From NCBI GenBank assembly GCA_013399015.1, contig VWZX01006715.1, forward strand, positions 726,798-790,797: a stretch of 64,000 bases of DNA. The letters are read 5' to 3'. The notes under the pieces are model-generated. The model did no database searches. It was not told where the DNA came from and saw nothing but the letters and a program-made list of their open reading frames with translations. This stretch comes from Galbula dea. Taxonomy: Eukaryota > Chordata > Aves > Piciformes > Galbulidae. A program made the translations under genes and the position numbers. Below, in pieces: positions 1-12,835 of this stretch. The first letter of the stretch is position 1; every line of letters begins with the position of its first letter.

Positions 1-3000
1 ACCCACAGGAAAGAGTCTCCTCGAGCAAGTACATATCTGGTTAGTAAGATCTCCTGTTTAGGGGGAAATGGGAGAATACTCTAGCTTTGAATGAAGCAGA
101 ATGTTGTATTTATAAATGTATGAAGACACCAAAAATATGTCCCTACAGGCTGCTGCTGGGGAGGGGGGGGTGGTGGTGGTGTTATTTTGTATTTCAAAAA
201 CTAGTAGCTCACCCAGCTGGCACCTTGATGGCATGTAACCTTTACCATAGGTGAAGAGGCTGGAGGCAGACAGATGTTCAGTGTTGTTGGCTGAGGATGC
301 TGCATTCAGTGCCTGCACATCGTGCCCAGATGGTCCTTTGTAGTAACACGGCAGGTTCTACCTCCTCACGCCCCTTCCCACCTGTTGGCACTTACAGTAT
401 GTCTCAAAAGACCAGCCCAGTTGCTGGGGAGAGGAAGACAAAAAGATAACAGCAGCACTTCTGGCTGTGAAACAAGGCAAGCTGTGTTGTAGCACATAGC
501 AAGGAAGCCAACAGTGATGGAACTCTCCACCACAGGAGGCTTGGTATAAATAATACATTCTGGTAATTTCACCAGATTGCAACATGGATGGAAAAGGGTT
601 TGGTTTTTTTTTTTAATGAAAGGGAGTTTCTGTCCTGAGAAAAATCAGTAGATGCTGAATTGGTTTCAGCTCAGCTTTATACAGAGAATAAAAAAGGGCA
701 GAGAAGAACAGATTGACTCGGGAAGCCACGTCTTACTAACTAGGCTTCACTCCTTTCCTATAGAAATGAGCCCTCCTCCCCCCCACCCCCCGAGTAGTTG
801 AAGAGGACAAGCCCCTTCACAGGGGCAAAACACCCTGTAGATGCTATTAGAGCAGTTTCACAGCAGTTTTCAGCAGACTGCACCTGTGCTGCCTCCCAAG
901 GGCCATCCCCCTCCATCCTTCCCCTGCACCCCATCTCAGGCCCTTGTTCTCACAGCAGGAGCAGGGACAGGACTTCTGCCTGATCACTTCCAGCATTGGC
1001 AAAGGTTGGGTCAGCTTCAGCCTTTCATCTGAGAGCTGGAAATAAACCCAGAATGAACTCAGACCTCGGTGTCATTCCTGTCACCCCACTCTGCAGGTGA
1101 AAGAAGTGCCTTCAGAAGAAAGATGTGATACTGTAGGATCATCACAGGGCATCACTACTTCCCTTAACAGTCTCTGGGGAATCTGCCAGGCTGGACAGTG
1201 AGCTGGTGCCAGTTGGCTCAGCATTACTAACCTCACATGGGCTGTGCTGACTCCCAGCAGTAAGAAAATAAAGCAGTAGTTACTGTTTTCTAGTAAATTA
1301 TAACTCAGTTATAAAATCCAGCACTGACTCAAGCTGACATTTGAGTTGGTTTGGTTTGTGCTGGTTCAGAGCAGGAGAGCTGTACAGCAGGAAGTTTATT
1401 AGCTGATGCACCTTGCAGATCTTCACAGCTGTGTATGGAATACGACTGTATCCTGCAAAATATTTTGCAGGCAGGCACTTTGCAAAGCCCAGAAAGTGTT
1501 TTACAGATTCTTCTGCAGAGGAAGTTGCCTTTCAGTAGCATGGTTTATTTATTTTGTTTGGTTTATTTGGGTTATTAGACATGTTTTATTTATAGAGTGT
1601 GCTTTCGAGAGAACCATCTGCATATATGTTCTTAAATAAACCAGGCAGGACTCTGTGTTTGCAGATGCTGGCTGCTTGTTTGTGTGTGTTAGGTCATGTT
1701 GGCTACCAAGAGCCAGCTCTGTGGGCTTTGTAGGAGCAGGTGGAGCTGTGTGTGGAAGTTCTCAGCAGTCACCCAAAGAGAAGAGCCGCACACATGTTCT
1801 CTTCTGTGAGCTTGCAAAGAGAACGTGTGTGGCTCACTCTGTGCTCTGTCCACAGCTGCAGATCTCTGCTGATCTCTTGTTCCACCACCCAGCTCCTCAC
1901 TCCACTCCTGCTGGAGTCCTTTCACAGCTTGCTTTTGGTGGCTAATCCAGGATGACTAACTGTAGCTGTAATCCTTGTAAGCGTAAGCATGGAAGGATCT
2001 TGCTAGTAACCCTGTGTCACAAAAAAGTGTGAATTTGTGTGTGTATGAATTTTTGCACCATCTGTTCCCTTTCCTACAGCACAGAGTGAGATTTTTGTCT
2101 CCTTTGCTCAGTTCCAAACAGGTACATGTGATACTGATGTCCACTACAACATAGTACAGATTGCAGAGATTTTTCTGCTAGAACATAGCAGACATAGGCA
2201 TAGGTGTGTCAGTGCAATGCAGGTAGAAATCTATTAAGATAATAAACATACTCCTGCCATTATCTCCTCTTTTCATCCTCTTAATTTAAGTGAAATTCCT
2301 AAGATGTATTCAGTTTGGGATTTGTGTGTGGGGGGGTTTCCTATTGAGAAGCCCAAGTAGAAGGAATTAAGTACAAAACAGTGGGGCCAGCTGGCAGAGG
2401 AGTACAGAAATAAAATGTCTGTATTTCTTGGTAGATTTTGTCCTAGCAATCCACAGAGTGGCCAGTGGGCAAGGAAACCTTGCTTCTAAGAGTAATTTCA
2501 CATGATTATTAATGCCCTGGGAGCTGAAATAAAAACCTGCCAATCTCTGCCACTCGCAGTGCTTTGAGCCATCACAAGGAACGATGATATTCTGGGGAGG
2601 AAAGGCTTATGTCTGGTCTGTGCTCCTTGCAAAAATGTGGCAAAATGCTGGCTTTGATCACCCACAGGATGGGGCAAGGATGTGCCACATCCCTGGAAAA
2701 GCCACCCTTTGTGGGGGCACTCGTGCCTCAGGGTTTCAGGATGCTGTTCCTCTTGGCTACACTGAGGAACCTTAAGGACTCAGGGGTTAAATGGGCTAAT
2801 ACATTGACACCTTGCAAGCTGTGGCTTCAAATTTCGTGTCTTCCAGTTGCATTACCTTCTCAGTCACAGCAGCTCCTAACAGGAGCCCAGGTGCTGTGTT
2901 TTGCAATCACTTATCAAATCAGGATGCAGATGAGGTCCTAAAAGTATACAAATAAGGTGGAAAAAAATTTACATGTGTAGATAGAAAGAAGCCTTTCAAA

Positions 3001-3444
3001 TGACAAAGTTTTGTAGCTGAGGCTATCAGAATTTATTAAGATGAGCTGTAGATTTTCTTTGGCAGCCTAATTCAGAGTTTTTCTCATCTTGGCATTTCAA
3101 ATAATTTTAATTAAGCAGTAGATTTACAATTTGTTCCACAAGTAGTACAGCCTGCTCAGATTACCCACATTTTCTGTAGTTTTGATTTTACTACTATATT
3201 CATTTAGCTCAGCAAATTTATAAAACTAATTAAAACAGAAGTACTTTTTTGATTCAAATTGTAAATGGAAAAAAAAGGATCTAAAGTAAAATAATACTTG
3301 CAGAGAAAATAAGGCCAGTTGCAACTCTATAGGTATTTTATAACTTAGTTTTTTAAACCAAAGGCAATTATTTTTATAGCAGATTCTTGGCACATTCTTA
3401 ACTTGTTTTCATGTTTTGAGATGCCAAGACAGTGAGGGATTAGG
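1..3444. other. Non-coding stretch, no gene seen
   Basis: No supported gene. The longest open frames are about 110 codons and lack any domain, start context or splice pattern. The stretch holds only simple sequence: a G-rich run at 158-183 and a C-rich run at about 770-791. From 2900 to 3440 it is distinctly A+T rich. No CR1 tail or other repeat was recognised here. Confidence 0.6.
158..183 (+). repeat. G-rich low-complexity tract, possible G-quadruplex
   Basis: A run of eight G follows a GGGGA block and leads into a short (TGG)n repeat. Four or more closely spaced G-runs on the plus strand meet the usual pattern for a potential G-quadruplex, although the last runs are only GG. There is no gene nearby to give it a role. 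Confidence 0.45.
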
Positions 3445-3546
3445 ATCTGATTCAGCAACATACTCAAACATATCTACTGTTAACCATGTAATTAGTCCTA
3501 ACTGAATTGATTGGATTTCTTGTTTGCTCTGAAGCACTTTGCTCCT
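3445..3546. repeat. Possible ancient palindromic (MITE-like) repeat relic
   Basis: The left end reads ggatctgattcagcaa and the right end contains agcactttgct, which is roughly its inverted partner. Between them lie ACT-rich segments and gtaattagtcc followed by a degenerate mirrored half. This order resembles a palindromic repeat I recall from turtle, crocodile and bird genomes that begins with GATCTGATCCAGCAAAGCACTTAAGC-type termini. The similarity is from memory and the copy is heavily decayed, so both family and limits are uncertain. An alternative is chance similarity in AT-rich DNA. Confidence 0.35.
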
Positions 3547-5799
3547 CTGAGATGTTGTTTCAGAGCTGGCATTGACCCCCAGGTTACCAATTCAGGTAGC
3601 AGTGCATGTCATGCTGCTCCCCAGTTCTTGTTAAGCCTTGTGTCACTGAGGGAGTGAAAAGAAGCTGCACTTCCTGGGCTATCAGCATCCTGAGGTAGCA
3701 TCTTTCACACCAGGGTTTTTCCAAGTCTTTGGAGTGCTCCTGTCCCCAGGTCAGTGCTGACAGTTGAGCTTTGTCACGATACAGAGAGCAAGGAACACAC
3801 AAGGTTGTCTGCAAGAAATTTATGATGAAGGCAAACAACCCATACATAAACTGCTTCATTAAGGGAGGAAACTCAGTCAGCTAAATACAGAGGTGAGAAA
3901 GGTTAACTCCACAGTTGTGACACCAGCTCTGGCGTCATTTCTCCCGAGCTCTTGCCATGCATCAGCCTTGCAACAGTGCCTGGCATGGCCATCTCCAGGT
4001 CCTCTGCCAGCAGTGACGTTTCTCAACATCACCTTTTGCAACCTCAGAAGCAGTCTGTACCTTAGGAGAAATCTGTATTCCTGCTTTTGGCAGAGGTGGA
4101 AATACAGACTTGCTTTGTTTTTCCTGTGCAAGCTGCAGCATTCCCAGTGCCTCTGTGATGCATGTAGCTGCATGCTTTGCAGTAACCCCTCTAGAGCAGG
4201 GTCCTGGTCCTGTTGTCTTCCAGATCTCTTGCATGAGTTAACAGATCTATCTCAGCTGATGTCCTTGCAGTGCTGTGAGCCTGTGCCTTTATCCCAACTG
4301 CTATCCCATGCCATGCCTGTGTGTTCTCCTGCCACTTCAAGCCTGATCTTTGCCCACTCTACTTAGGTGACAGCTGTGGCTATTGCAGGGCAGCCCATGC
4401 CAAAGGCATTTTGCAGGACCTATCTCTCACCTCTGGGCACCCATGGGCCAAGCCCCACAGGCCAAGGTGTTTGGCTGACACCATGGAGCTGTTCTCAAGG
4501 AGAACAATGTGTGTTTTGGTCTGTTTCATGAGCTGATGTGTACACCTCCATGTTGTAGCCAGTGCACAGGAAGAGGTTGTGGGATACTCTCGGGGATGGG
4601 TGAGCCAGCTTGATTATTGTCACCTTGTTTGCAAATGCTGTGTTATTCTTTTATGCTCTGTGCTTTGGGAGCCTGTGACCAACAACAGCAGTGACAGGAC
4701 ATATCACAGCTGTACTGAGAACAGAAAAAAGCACAGGAAGATTTTGACCTCACAAAGACAAACCAGGATGATTTTTCAGTGCCTTTGGAGCTTTTAGAAT
4801 TGATTTTAAGTAACCCTGATAAAGAACTTCTGCATCCTTCTGACCCCATACAGTTCTGCTCTCTGTGATGCTCTGCTCACACGTGCAGCCTGGCTCTCTT
4901 AATTTTCTTATACCTTCAGCAGAAACAGGGCAGGCAGGGAAAGGCAGCATGAACACCAACCCACCATATGTTGTTTCTAATGATTGAGAATAGTGGGTGT
5001 GCGCGTCGATCTCCCAACATATTCCTTAGGCCAGGGGCCTGTGGCACTACAGCTGTTGTGCTTTTATTTCCCACCCCTCATATTTTCCCTTCCACCACTG
5101 AAATCTGCAGCCAGGAAGCTGAGGATGCTGTTGCTGTGATACGCCTTTGGAAGAAGGTTCTTCTGTGAGGATGCCACCATCTCTTTCCCTCACCACACAC
5201 ACTCCAGTTATACAGCCCAGTAGTGGTGCCAAGTGGCAGGGAATGTGGTAATGGTTTGGGAATTTCAGGTTTTTCCAAGCCTCCAGCATTAAATACTTTT
5301 GTTCTGATTGGTTCAGAATCCATTGCATGTTCCAGGTTTGGGGCTGGTCCCAGTGCCCTGTGGCTTTAGCACATCAATGGGTTGCAAAACAGTGCCTGAA
5401 CTCAGCAATCAGAGGAGGCAGCAGAACCATGGGCTCACCCGATTAGTTCATATTTTCATAAACTGCCAGGAATTCAGAATATAGCTCTTAATGTCTCATT
5501 CAAGCAGACAGTAATATTGAAATGTATTTTATTTGATGCCCAAGAGAGACATGTGCTAGCATTTATAGTGACAATAGAAATCTACTTGTATTCCAAACTC
5601 TTCAAGAGAAACATTGATAGCTTTATTCAAAATAATGGCATTCAGAATTGCTGAGTCACATTCCCAGAGCATCTATCCTGGAGGGAAGGCAGTGCCAGCA
5701 TTCTAGTCATAGTTCCAATAATTAAATAATGTCTGAGTGAGGCATATGTGTCTTCTGGTCCATACTCCAGGGAGGGGATAACCCATCAATACAGAAACA
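3547..5799. other. Non-coding stretch, no gene seen
   Basis: It contains the longest open frame of the window (3893-4366, plus strand, 157 codons), rich in Cys, Ser and Leu, with no domain, no CpG signal upstream and no convincing coding bias. I treat it as a chance frame. No repeat was recognised. Confidence 0.55.
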
Positions 5800-6008
5800 A
5801 GGGAAAACTTCTCTCCTGTGAGGGTGCCAGAGCTCTGGCCCAGGCTGCCCAGAGAGGTTGTGGAGTCTCCTTCTCTGGAGAGGCTCAGTTTAAGAAGGAT
5901 TCTGTGTGACCTGGTCTAGGGAATCCTGCTGTGGCAGGGGGGGTGGACTAGATGATCTTTCAAGGTCCCATCCAACTCTTAACATTCTTATGATTCTGTG
6001 ATTCTATG
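5800..6008 (+). mobile_element. CR1 LINE, 3' fragment (avian type)
   Basis: This is a 5'-truncated CR1 non-LTR retrotransposon in plus orientation. Visible landmarks in order are aggctgcccagagaggttg, a tctccttctctggag block, tgacctggtctaggg, a G-run followed by tggactagatgatcttt, caaggtcccatccaac, and the 3' terminal octamer-like repeats ending in tgattctgtgattctatg. CR1 copies in birds are typically truncated to the last few hundred bases of the element, as here. No reverse transcriptase coding sequence remains. Compared with the usual tail, the section after ctctggag is altered or partly missing before tgacctgg. Confidence 0.85.
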
Positions 6009-6013
6009 TTGAT

Positions 6014-6130
6014 TCCAGACCCACCTGGATGTGATCCTGGGCAACCTGCTCTAGATGACCTTACTATAGCAGGGAGGGTTGGACCTCCCTAGAGGTCTAA
6101 TCCAACCCCCATCATGCTCTGGATTCTGGG
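6014..6130 (+). mobile_element. Second CR1 LINE 3' tail fragment
   Basis: Directly after the previous CR1 end, another CR1-type tail begins at ccagacccacctggatgtga, passes through gcaacctgctctagatgacc and a gggttggacct segment, and ends near ctctggattctggg. It has the same orientation and covers only about the last 115 bases of a CR1. It could be a separate heavily truncated insertion or a duplicated piece of the adjacent element. It is more diverged than the first copy at the terminal repeats. Confidence 0.7.
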
Positions 6131-9075
6131 ATTTGGTGAGGAGAAACACATCAGAATGGTCTCAGCTCCATTTTGGTCCCTCTTCTTTTTGCTCCTATTT
6201 TTTGAGGAGAAAAGTTTTCACCCACTATGGGTTACTGAATTTTGTGTGTGAGGCTGGCAGGCATGCTTAGTAACAAGCAAGTAAAGATATTTACATATTA
6301 AATAAACTTCACTAATCTAACAGGAAGTATTTATTTGTTATATATTTTTGATAGAGTGGTGAATTATCCAGCAGTAGCAAAGCCTCAGGCTGTAGGTGAC
6401 CTTGTGGTGAATCTTGGCCATTTCATTTTGCTAAGGGTTAAAGGGAAACTTGTTTCATTTTTATGGAAGAACTGGGAGATCTCTGTATGAGCTCCATAAG
6501 AAGTGGCAAGCTTCTGCTGTTACATTAAATATAAGACCTGCTATGTGTTAAAATAAAGTGGAAGTCTGTGTTAAACTGGCACAAGGCAGAAATTACCCTC
6601 ATATTCTGAAAGAGGCACTGCTACCACACGGAAAATAGTCTATTTGGAGATCATTCTGATGATATTTTTCTCTGCTGTATCTTTTTTTTCTGAGGAGGAA
6701 AACAAGCTCTTGGTGGCTGAAGAGTTCATTTTCTCCTGCTGCTGCTTTTTTCATTGAAGCCATCATCCTCTTCCATTTGTGACATCAGAGGTGCTGGCTA
6801 GCAAGATAATGATGATTTCACAAACAGAAGATTATAACCTTCAAATGAGGAAGGCCCAGCAGGGAGGCCAGATTCCTAAGCAGCAGCCATCAGATATTTG
6901 TGAAATATTTGCAAAAATGTCCTTGCAGTTTAAAAAAAAAAAATTAAAAAAAAGGAGGGAGAGAAGGCAGGAGAGAAACATCCAAAAAATATTATCAGCA
7001 GAATGAGTTGCCAGCCAGCATTTTTTTTTCCCTGAGTTTTCCATTTGGTGCCCATGATTCTCTAACCTGTCTCATTTAGCCTTAATGAACACAAGACATT
7101 TTTCTAGCGTGCCATATGTGCTGTGGTCCTTAGGAAAAAAATGCATCCAAATAACTTATTTTTTTTTATGTTCTGACTCTACCCAATCATAATTTACATT
7201 TTGCACAGTTTGATGCCCATCTGCAATGTCTTTACTATCAGAAAAGGTAATAAGAAAGGGAGTGAAAAAAACCCCATAGGAACATGTTGAATGGCTGACA
7301 CAAGAAAACCCTGTTGGAAGAAAATAATTTTTGTCCTTGTGTGAATAAACAACTTGGAAAATGAGTGGAAATCCTGTCTCCAGTGGTGAGGCCAGCTCCT
7401 CTATCAGTCCTGCCCCAAGAAGAAGGGCCTCAGCAGTTGAGGAGCCTCTGGCTCTGTAAAGGGGTGGGTGCATGGTCAGGATTCATGAGGTCTCTCCATT
7501 TCCTCCCTAGGATAGGTGGGTCAGTAGCTTAATGTCAGGATTTCTCCATAGGTATCCTCTTTTTTTTCAGGATAGAGCTAATCTTTTTCTTCTTGATAGC
7601 TAGAATAGTAGTTTGGGATTCAGTATGAGATTTGGTATGAGAAAAATGCTGATACTATACCAGTGGGTTTAGTTGTTGCTAAGGAATCAAGGATTTTGTA
7701 GCTTCCCATGTCTTGCTAGTGTGCAGGTGCACCAGAGCAATGGACTTGGACTGAATTCTGGAATATTCCATATCATACAAAGTCATGCTGGCCAGGTTTA
7801 AACCATGACATTAAGTCAAGACCTCCTCCACACAGCCAGAGTCACATTTGACTCTGTTTTCTCTTCCTCAGCTCTGCAATAGGGATGTTGTACTTGTACG
7901 TAGCTCTGAGACTTAGGAGACACTCACAGTCTGGATGATGTCCTGGAGACATTTGAGAGTGACCACAGCTAATGTAACTTTAAGCTTGGAGCCTGAAATA
8001 TCCCAGCTGATGTTATGAGGGCTGCTTTAGGGAGCAGAGAAGACAAGCTGTCTCCAGGAGCTAGATGTGACCAGTTTACAGTCAGAAGTAGAAATCTCAT
8101 CCAAATCCTCCCATTCCACATGAGTCCACAGCAAACTGGCTGTGATCAAGATACAGACTAATAACTATTTGTATAAAATATTTAATGACTAATTCCTATT
8201 TACAGATGCTTTGGGGAACACTGTAAGCTGCTTGCAGACAATGTGAAACAATGGTTTTTTAAAAGGAAAATGATTGAATACATTATTCACTGCCCGTGAT
8301 TCGACCAGCTCTAGGAACTGCAGTGTTAAACCACAAGACAAGACCCTGCAGAGCATCTGGAGTGTCTTTAGCCACTAGTAGAGAGTAAAGGAACAGCAGT
8401 ACTATGCCAGCTACCACAGGAACAATATATTGCTAAACAATTCATTCCAAGTTATAGCTTGAAAAGATGCAGTTGGAGGGAGAACTAAATGTAGAATGGA
8501 ACTGTTGATCTCCCTGAGCCTTCCTCCTGTGATTGGCACTACTCAGAGCAATAGAGTGTGTATTTTTCTCTTCTCCCTAGTAAACAAAAACCTCAGTTTA
8601 CTTCTTCAATTTCATGTTTGCTAAATGTGCATCTGTGGCAATGAACTGAAAAAAGCAGCAGAATAAATAAGTACAGACAAATACATGGAGGAGTTCAATT
8701 ATCATTTTCCCCTATTGAAACTGCCTTTTAACAACTACATCTTCTGACTGACAGCTTATTAATACTAATTACATTAGATATATGCAACATAACTAATGCA
8801 CTGGTACTTTCAATTATCTTCCCTTGTCTTCATTCCTTCCCCTGCTCTCCCATCCTCTCTTTTCATGCCCCATAACCTCTACCCTGGGCTGCAGCTCAAA
8901 GCAAATAGATCTGTCTGTCCCTGAGCAAAAACTTTTATTTTATTCTTGTGGGTAAGAAATGCTGGTAACTCTGGTGCATGTTTGTGATGCTGCTGGGTCC
9001 TCTCCAAGGCATGGTGAGAGGAGAGCTTCCAGCCCTGGTGCTGCTGGTGGGAAGTGCTTTGTATGTTGAGGGGAA
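6131..9075. other. Non-coding stretch, no gene seen
   Basis: No supported gene. A short A-rich, lysine/arginine-coding run at 6930-6990 (AAAAAA and GGAGGGAGAG blocks) creates a basic chance frame. AT-rich sequence with several TAAT cores occurs at 8690-8830. No repeat family was recognised. Confidence 0.55.
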
Positions 9076-9161
9076 TTTCCTATGGAGGTCCTCTGAGTTT
9101 CCTATGGAGGTTGTCTGAGTTTCCTATGGAGGTCCTCTGAAGTTCCTTATAGAGGTCCCAC
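9076..9161 (+). repeat. 22-bp minisatellite, about four copies
   Basis: Three near-perfect head-to-tail copies of the unit tttcctatggaggtcctctg plus two more bases begin at 9076, 9098 and 9120. A fourth, more diverged copy (gttccttatagaggtccc) begins at about 9142. Copies 1 and 3 differ at the last base, and copy 2 carries ttg in place of tcc. The array is short and lies in non-coding DNA; it may be length-polymorphic. Confidence 0.85.
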
Positions 9162-12100
9162 ACTGTCTCAGGCTGTTGTATCCTCCAGCCCTGGTTTGTC
9201 CATCAATTTTCACAGCTTTTCCAGACTGCAGTGCAAACCTAGTGCTAATCCTGGTGGGTGCAGTAGATGTTTTGGTGATCTGAGACTGAAGCAGCACTGA
9301 TTGACCCTCTCCTAATTACGACCTCTGCAGAAGGACTCTGGCTCTGCCTTTTTTCTTTTGCAAAGTCACTGTCACTCCCCCCAAGTCCCTGTTTAGACCA
9401 AAATTCTCTGTATTGTCTTGGCTTTGGTTTTGTCTGTTTTTCCCCATACCAAATGAACTGTCAATTGCCTCTGCATATCAGGGTAGAGGAGACATATAAA
9501 GGTTATTTATAATGCCTGGGAACATTATGAAGTCAATCATTCCAGCTTTGACAGCTCCCCCATTCAAGTGTAATTTTGATCTCTAACTTTTTATATTATT
9601 TTGCTGTAATAGTTTATGTAGGAAAACAAATATATTTTGATTTTTTCATACAAGCTGGCTGATTGCTAGAAGATCTATGCCAGTTGACACATGGCAATCA
9701 GGGAGATTTTGATTAGGCTTTTCTGATACGTCAATGGTTTTAAATGTACTTTTTATTTATTTTTTTTAAAGTTCTATTTACAAAGCAGGCAGTAGTATCT
9801 CATAGCAATTAAAGAAAGTGCCTGAGATGAATGTTCATGTGAGTAACATGCATTTAAAGGAATCTGAAGTAAAGATTTGACTGCTCCATGCAGAAAGTTA
9901 GTGGAAACGCCCTTTAGTATTCATCAAGTATTTACACTGGGCTCTTACACAGTCAGTGTGCCTTGGCTAGAATATTTCAGAGTTCCTAAAGTTAGACTGG
10001 AACCATGGTCAGACATAAACTGAAATGGTTGCCCAGTAAAAAACTTGATATTGAACTACTATCATGAACTTGCAAGTGATTTCCTGCAGCAGGTCCTTGC
10101 ACGGCAACATTTGGGCTTGCTCCTTCTACCGTTGATGACGAGTGGGAGTATGTGCTTGCTGTCTTTGAGATGTCCTGAACAGTGCTGGAAGGCAACATAG
10201 GGGGAAATAAGATAACCAGATCCCTCAAGATTTATTTTAATAATATTTTTCTATGGAGTAATTAGTGTGTTTTACCTGGTGCCCCTAAGAAGGCACCACT
10301 GGGGTCATGGGGAGCTTAAGCAGATGCAGGTGGTGAAACGTTACCCTTGCATGTGGTCCTGCTGCAACACCCCGTGGGCAGGTGTAGTGGGTGTTGCTCA
10401 GGCTCTTCATGTTTGTAGGATTTTTCAGTAAGAATAAGTCCAGCTGATGACAAATCTAGCATCTGTCTTCTGTAGAAAAGATAAACAGTTTGTGCTCACT
10501 GGTTTAAATCAAGCATTTGGATCCTTAGGCACAGAGAGAACTGACAGCGTGTTCCTGCAGGGAAGGTACATCTCTCTTGAGCTTTTAAACTGAGCTTAAT
10601 TTATAGGCAACAGCTCTGTTTTTTCCAGGGGGTGAGATACTGGTTAAAGTAACAGGAGTTGAGCCCCAAAGAAGACAGGTTAAAATCAATATTTTGAATT
10701 GGATGCTAATTAAAGCTGAATCTTGGCTAGTCTCAGTGTTTTGAGCCCATTAAGCTCTTTGAGTGGTTTCCAGAGTGTGAACACCAGACTGAAGAGAGGA
10801 ATATAGTTCAGTGTTGGGGTCCTTGTTAGCTCTTCTTTCAGTTTTGGCCTCAAACTGTCAACCTGATGTTCTCAAATAGCAAGTTTGCTCTTGTGGAGCA
10901 TCTGCCATCTTCTGCAAATCACATAGCTGTGGATCAAAGGACAAACAAAAAGTCAGGATGAAGGAGGTTGAAGCCAAACCTTCCCCAAAGTGTTGGTTCT
11001 CATTGCTGGTCCATCTGCAGCCTTGGGTCTCTCATTTGTTTTGTACCTTGCTGGCATTTCTGTTTGGTTTGATGGAGTTCAAGGCTCTGTTAATTCACCT
11101 GTTTTCTTTCATCTTTCAAAGGAAGTTAACAGCTATTTTAGCAGCATCGTGGCAAACCTGTAACATTTATTTTGCAAAGCAAAAAGAGCTCAAAAGATCT
11201 TCTGGGTGTCCAGCTGTGATAATATTACCTGCCCTGCAAAATGCCATAGGTGACTTGGAAGATGTAAAGCAAATTGAGGATTACATTAACTTCCTTCTGA
11301 TTTGCTAAAATTATTAATTCAGTAGCACAAGCTACCAAATAGTGTAGGGTCAGTGTTTTTTGAAGAATAAATGCATAACTGCTTTTAATATGCATGGTGA
11401 ACTACTGGCTTCAAGTCAATAAAACCTCTTTGGATTACATCTGTAGTAAAGGTTGGTACATCTTTTTTTGGTTTTTACTGGTGTTTTCTGTAGAATACAA
11501 GATGATAGTAGCCTGCATTCACATTCAGCCCAAATAGTCAGAGGAATGAGTATTGCATAGCAATGTGATTTTGTAATAAATAGTTATACCCTGGAGATTC
11601 CCAAATCTTTTCAGTCTCTTCCTTGCTGCATGAGAGAGAGTTGTGTTACATTTTAGTGAGTAAAGACCATGTTTACATCTGAGGCAAGTCAGTCAGTGAT
11701 GGATCTGGAAACATGGTTCCTCTTTCCAAAATGTTCTAGTCTAAAACATCAATAACAGTTTTGGAAATCCTAATTCTGCCTTTTTTTTTTCAAATAGATT
11801 ATTTCAGTGGTTTATCTCTTCTAGACAGCATCCAATGTCAGTGTTGGAAGGTGCTCTGGTTGGCTTCTCTGCATGCAGGCACTCTTTGGGAAGGACTTGC
11901 TGATTCAATCTGCACAGGTTTAAGGGATGCCATTGCCAGGCAAGTGCTTGAGTGGTTTCAGTAGATTTGTTTCTGCCACTTCAGTGCTGGCTTCTGACTC
12001 TTCCTAGAAGTCCGTGTTCCCAGAAGCTGTGGGAAGAGTTGAGGGCTTGTTATCAGTGGACATTGCAACTGCCATGATTTAGAAGGTGGCTGACTCCCAG

Positions 12101-12770
12101 CTAGGAGCTAGAGCTGGAGGGATGGCACCAAACTACATTTAAATCTTTTTCAGCTCTTCTGTGTTCAGGCAGGAACATTTCATTTGTGTGGTGGAGACTT
12201 GGGCTTATTGTTTGTTCATTGTTCCTTAATCTTGATGCACTAAAGCAGGGAGTGGAAGGAAAAGGTGGGAATGGCCAGGAGCAACTCTTATCCCCTATTT
12301 GTAGTGATGGTTTCTGGGATGGCTCACACCAGATACCTGAGCTCCTGTGCCAACAGTGAGGCAGAAAAGGGAATGAAACACCCAACAGACTAAAAGAAAT
12401 AAAATTATCTGTTGGGGCAGAATCCTAGTGTCTTAACTCCAGGATTAACATAGAAATACATTTTCCAGTTCTCTATTTAGCCAGGCTTGGCTAATCCACA
12501 TTTCCAGGGCAAGATGTAAGATACCATAGTCAATGCTAGAGTGTCGCAGTTACCTGCCCGTGCTCTTCTGCCAGTGCTCTGCTGGTGATGCTTCCAACAC
12601 AATGAGATCATTGTTTGAATTGCACTGCCTCTCCCATTAATCAGGTCCAATTTGAAATTGTAAGAGCACTGTAGCATTTCTGTTAATCAATAACCAACCA
12701 AGCTATTAATTTTCTACTAATATATCGTTCTTTAGTGTGCAGAGTGTGAAAACTTGTCCATTACCTGTAC
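9162..12770. other. Non-coding stretch, no gene seen
   Basis: No supported gene. An open frame of 116 codons at 10958-11308 (plus) is Leu/Phe-rich but shows no domain or splice context. No repeat family was recognised. The section 9470-9650 is AT-rich with scattered homeobox-like cores, which may simply reflect base composition. Confidence 0.5.
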
Positions 12771-12835
12771 TGATCCTACCCAGCACTCATGAGGGTCAGT
12801 GGAGAGATTTCCATAGTCTTCAGTGAGTGTCTAGG
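12771..12835. repeat. Possible decayed sauropsid interspersed repeat
   Basis: The sequence runs from actgatcctacccagcact to cttcagtgagtgtct and includes tcagtggagagatttcc. It weakly resembles a class of old turtle/bird repeats that begin with TGATCCTGC and carry a 'ttgacttcaatgg' core. The match is from memory and short. Chance similarity is quite possible. Confidence 0.2.

Noticed and set aside
3893..4366. Longest open frame of the window (157 codons, plus strand)
   Set aside because: Cys/Ser/Leu-rich translation with no domain, no promoter-like context and overlapping open frames on the other strand; consistent with chance.
10958..11308. Plus-strand 116-codon Leu/Phe-rich frame
   Set aside because: Hydrophobic by base composition only; no signal-peptide layout, domain or splice sites.
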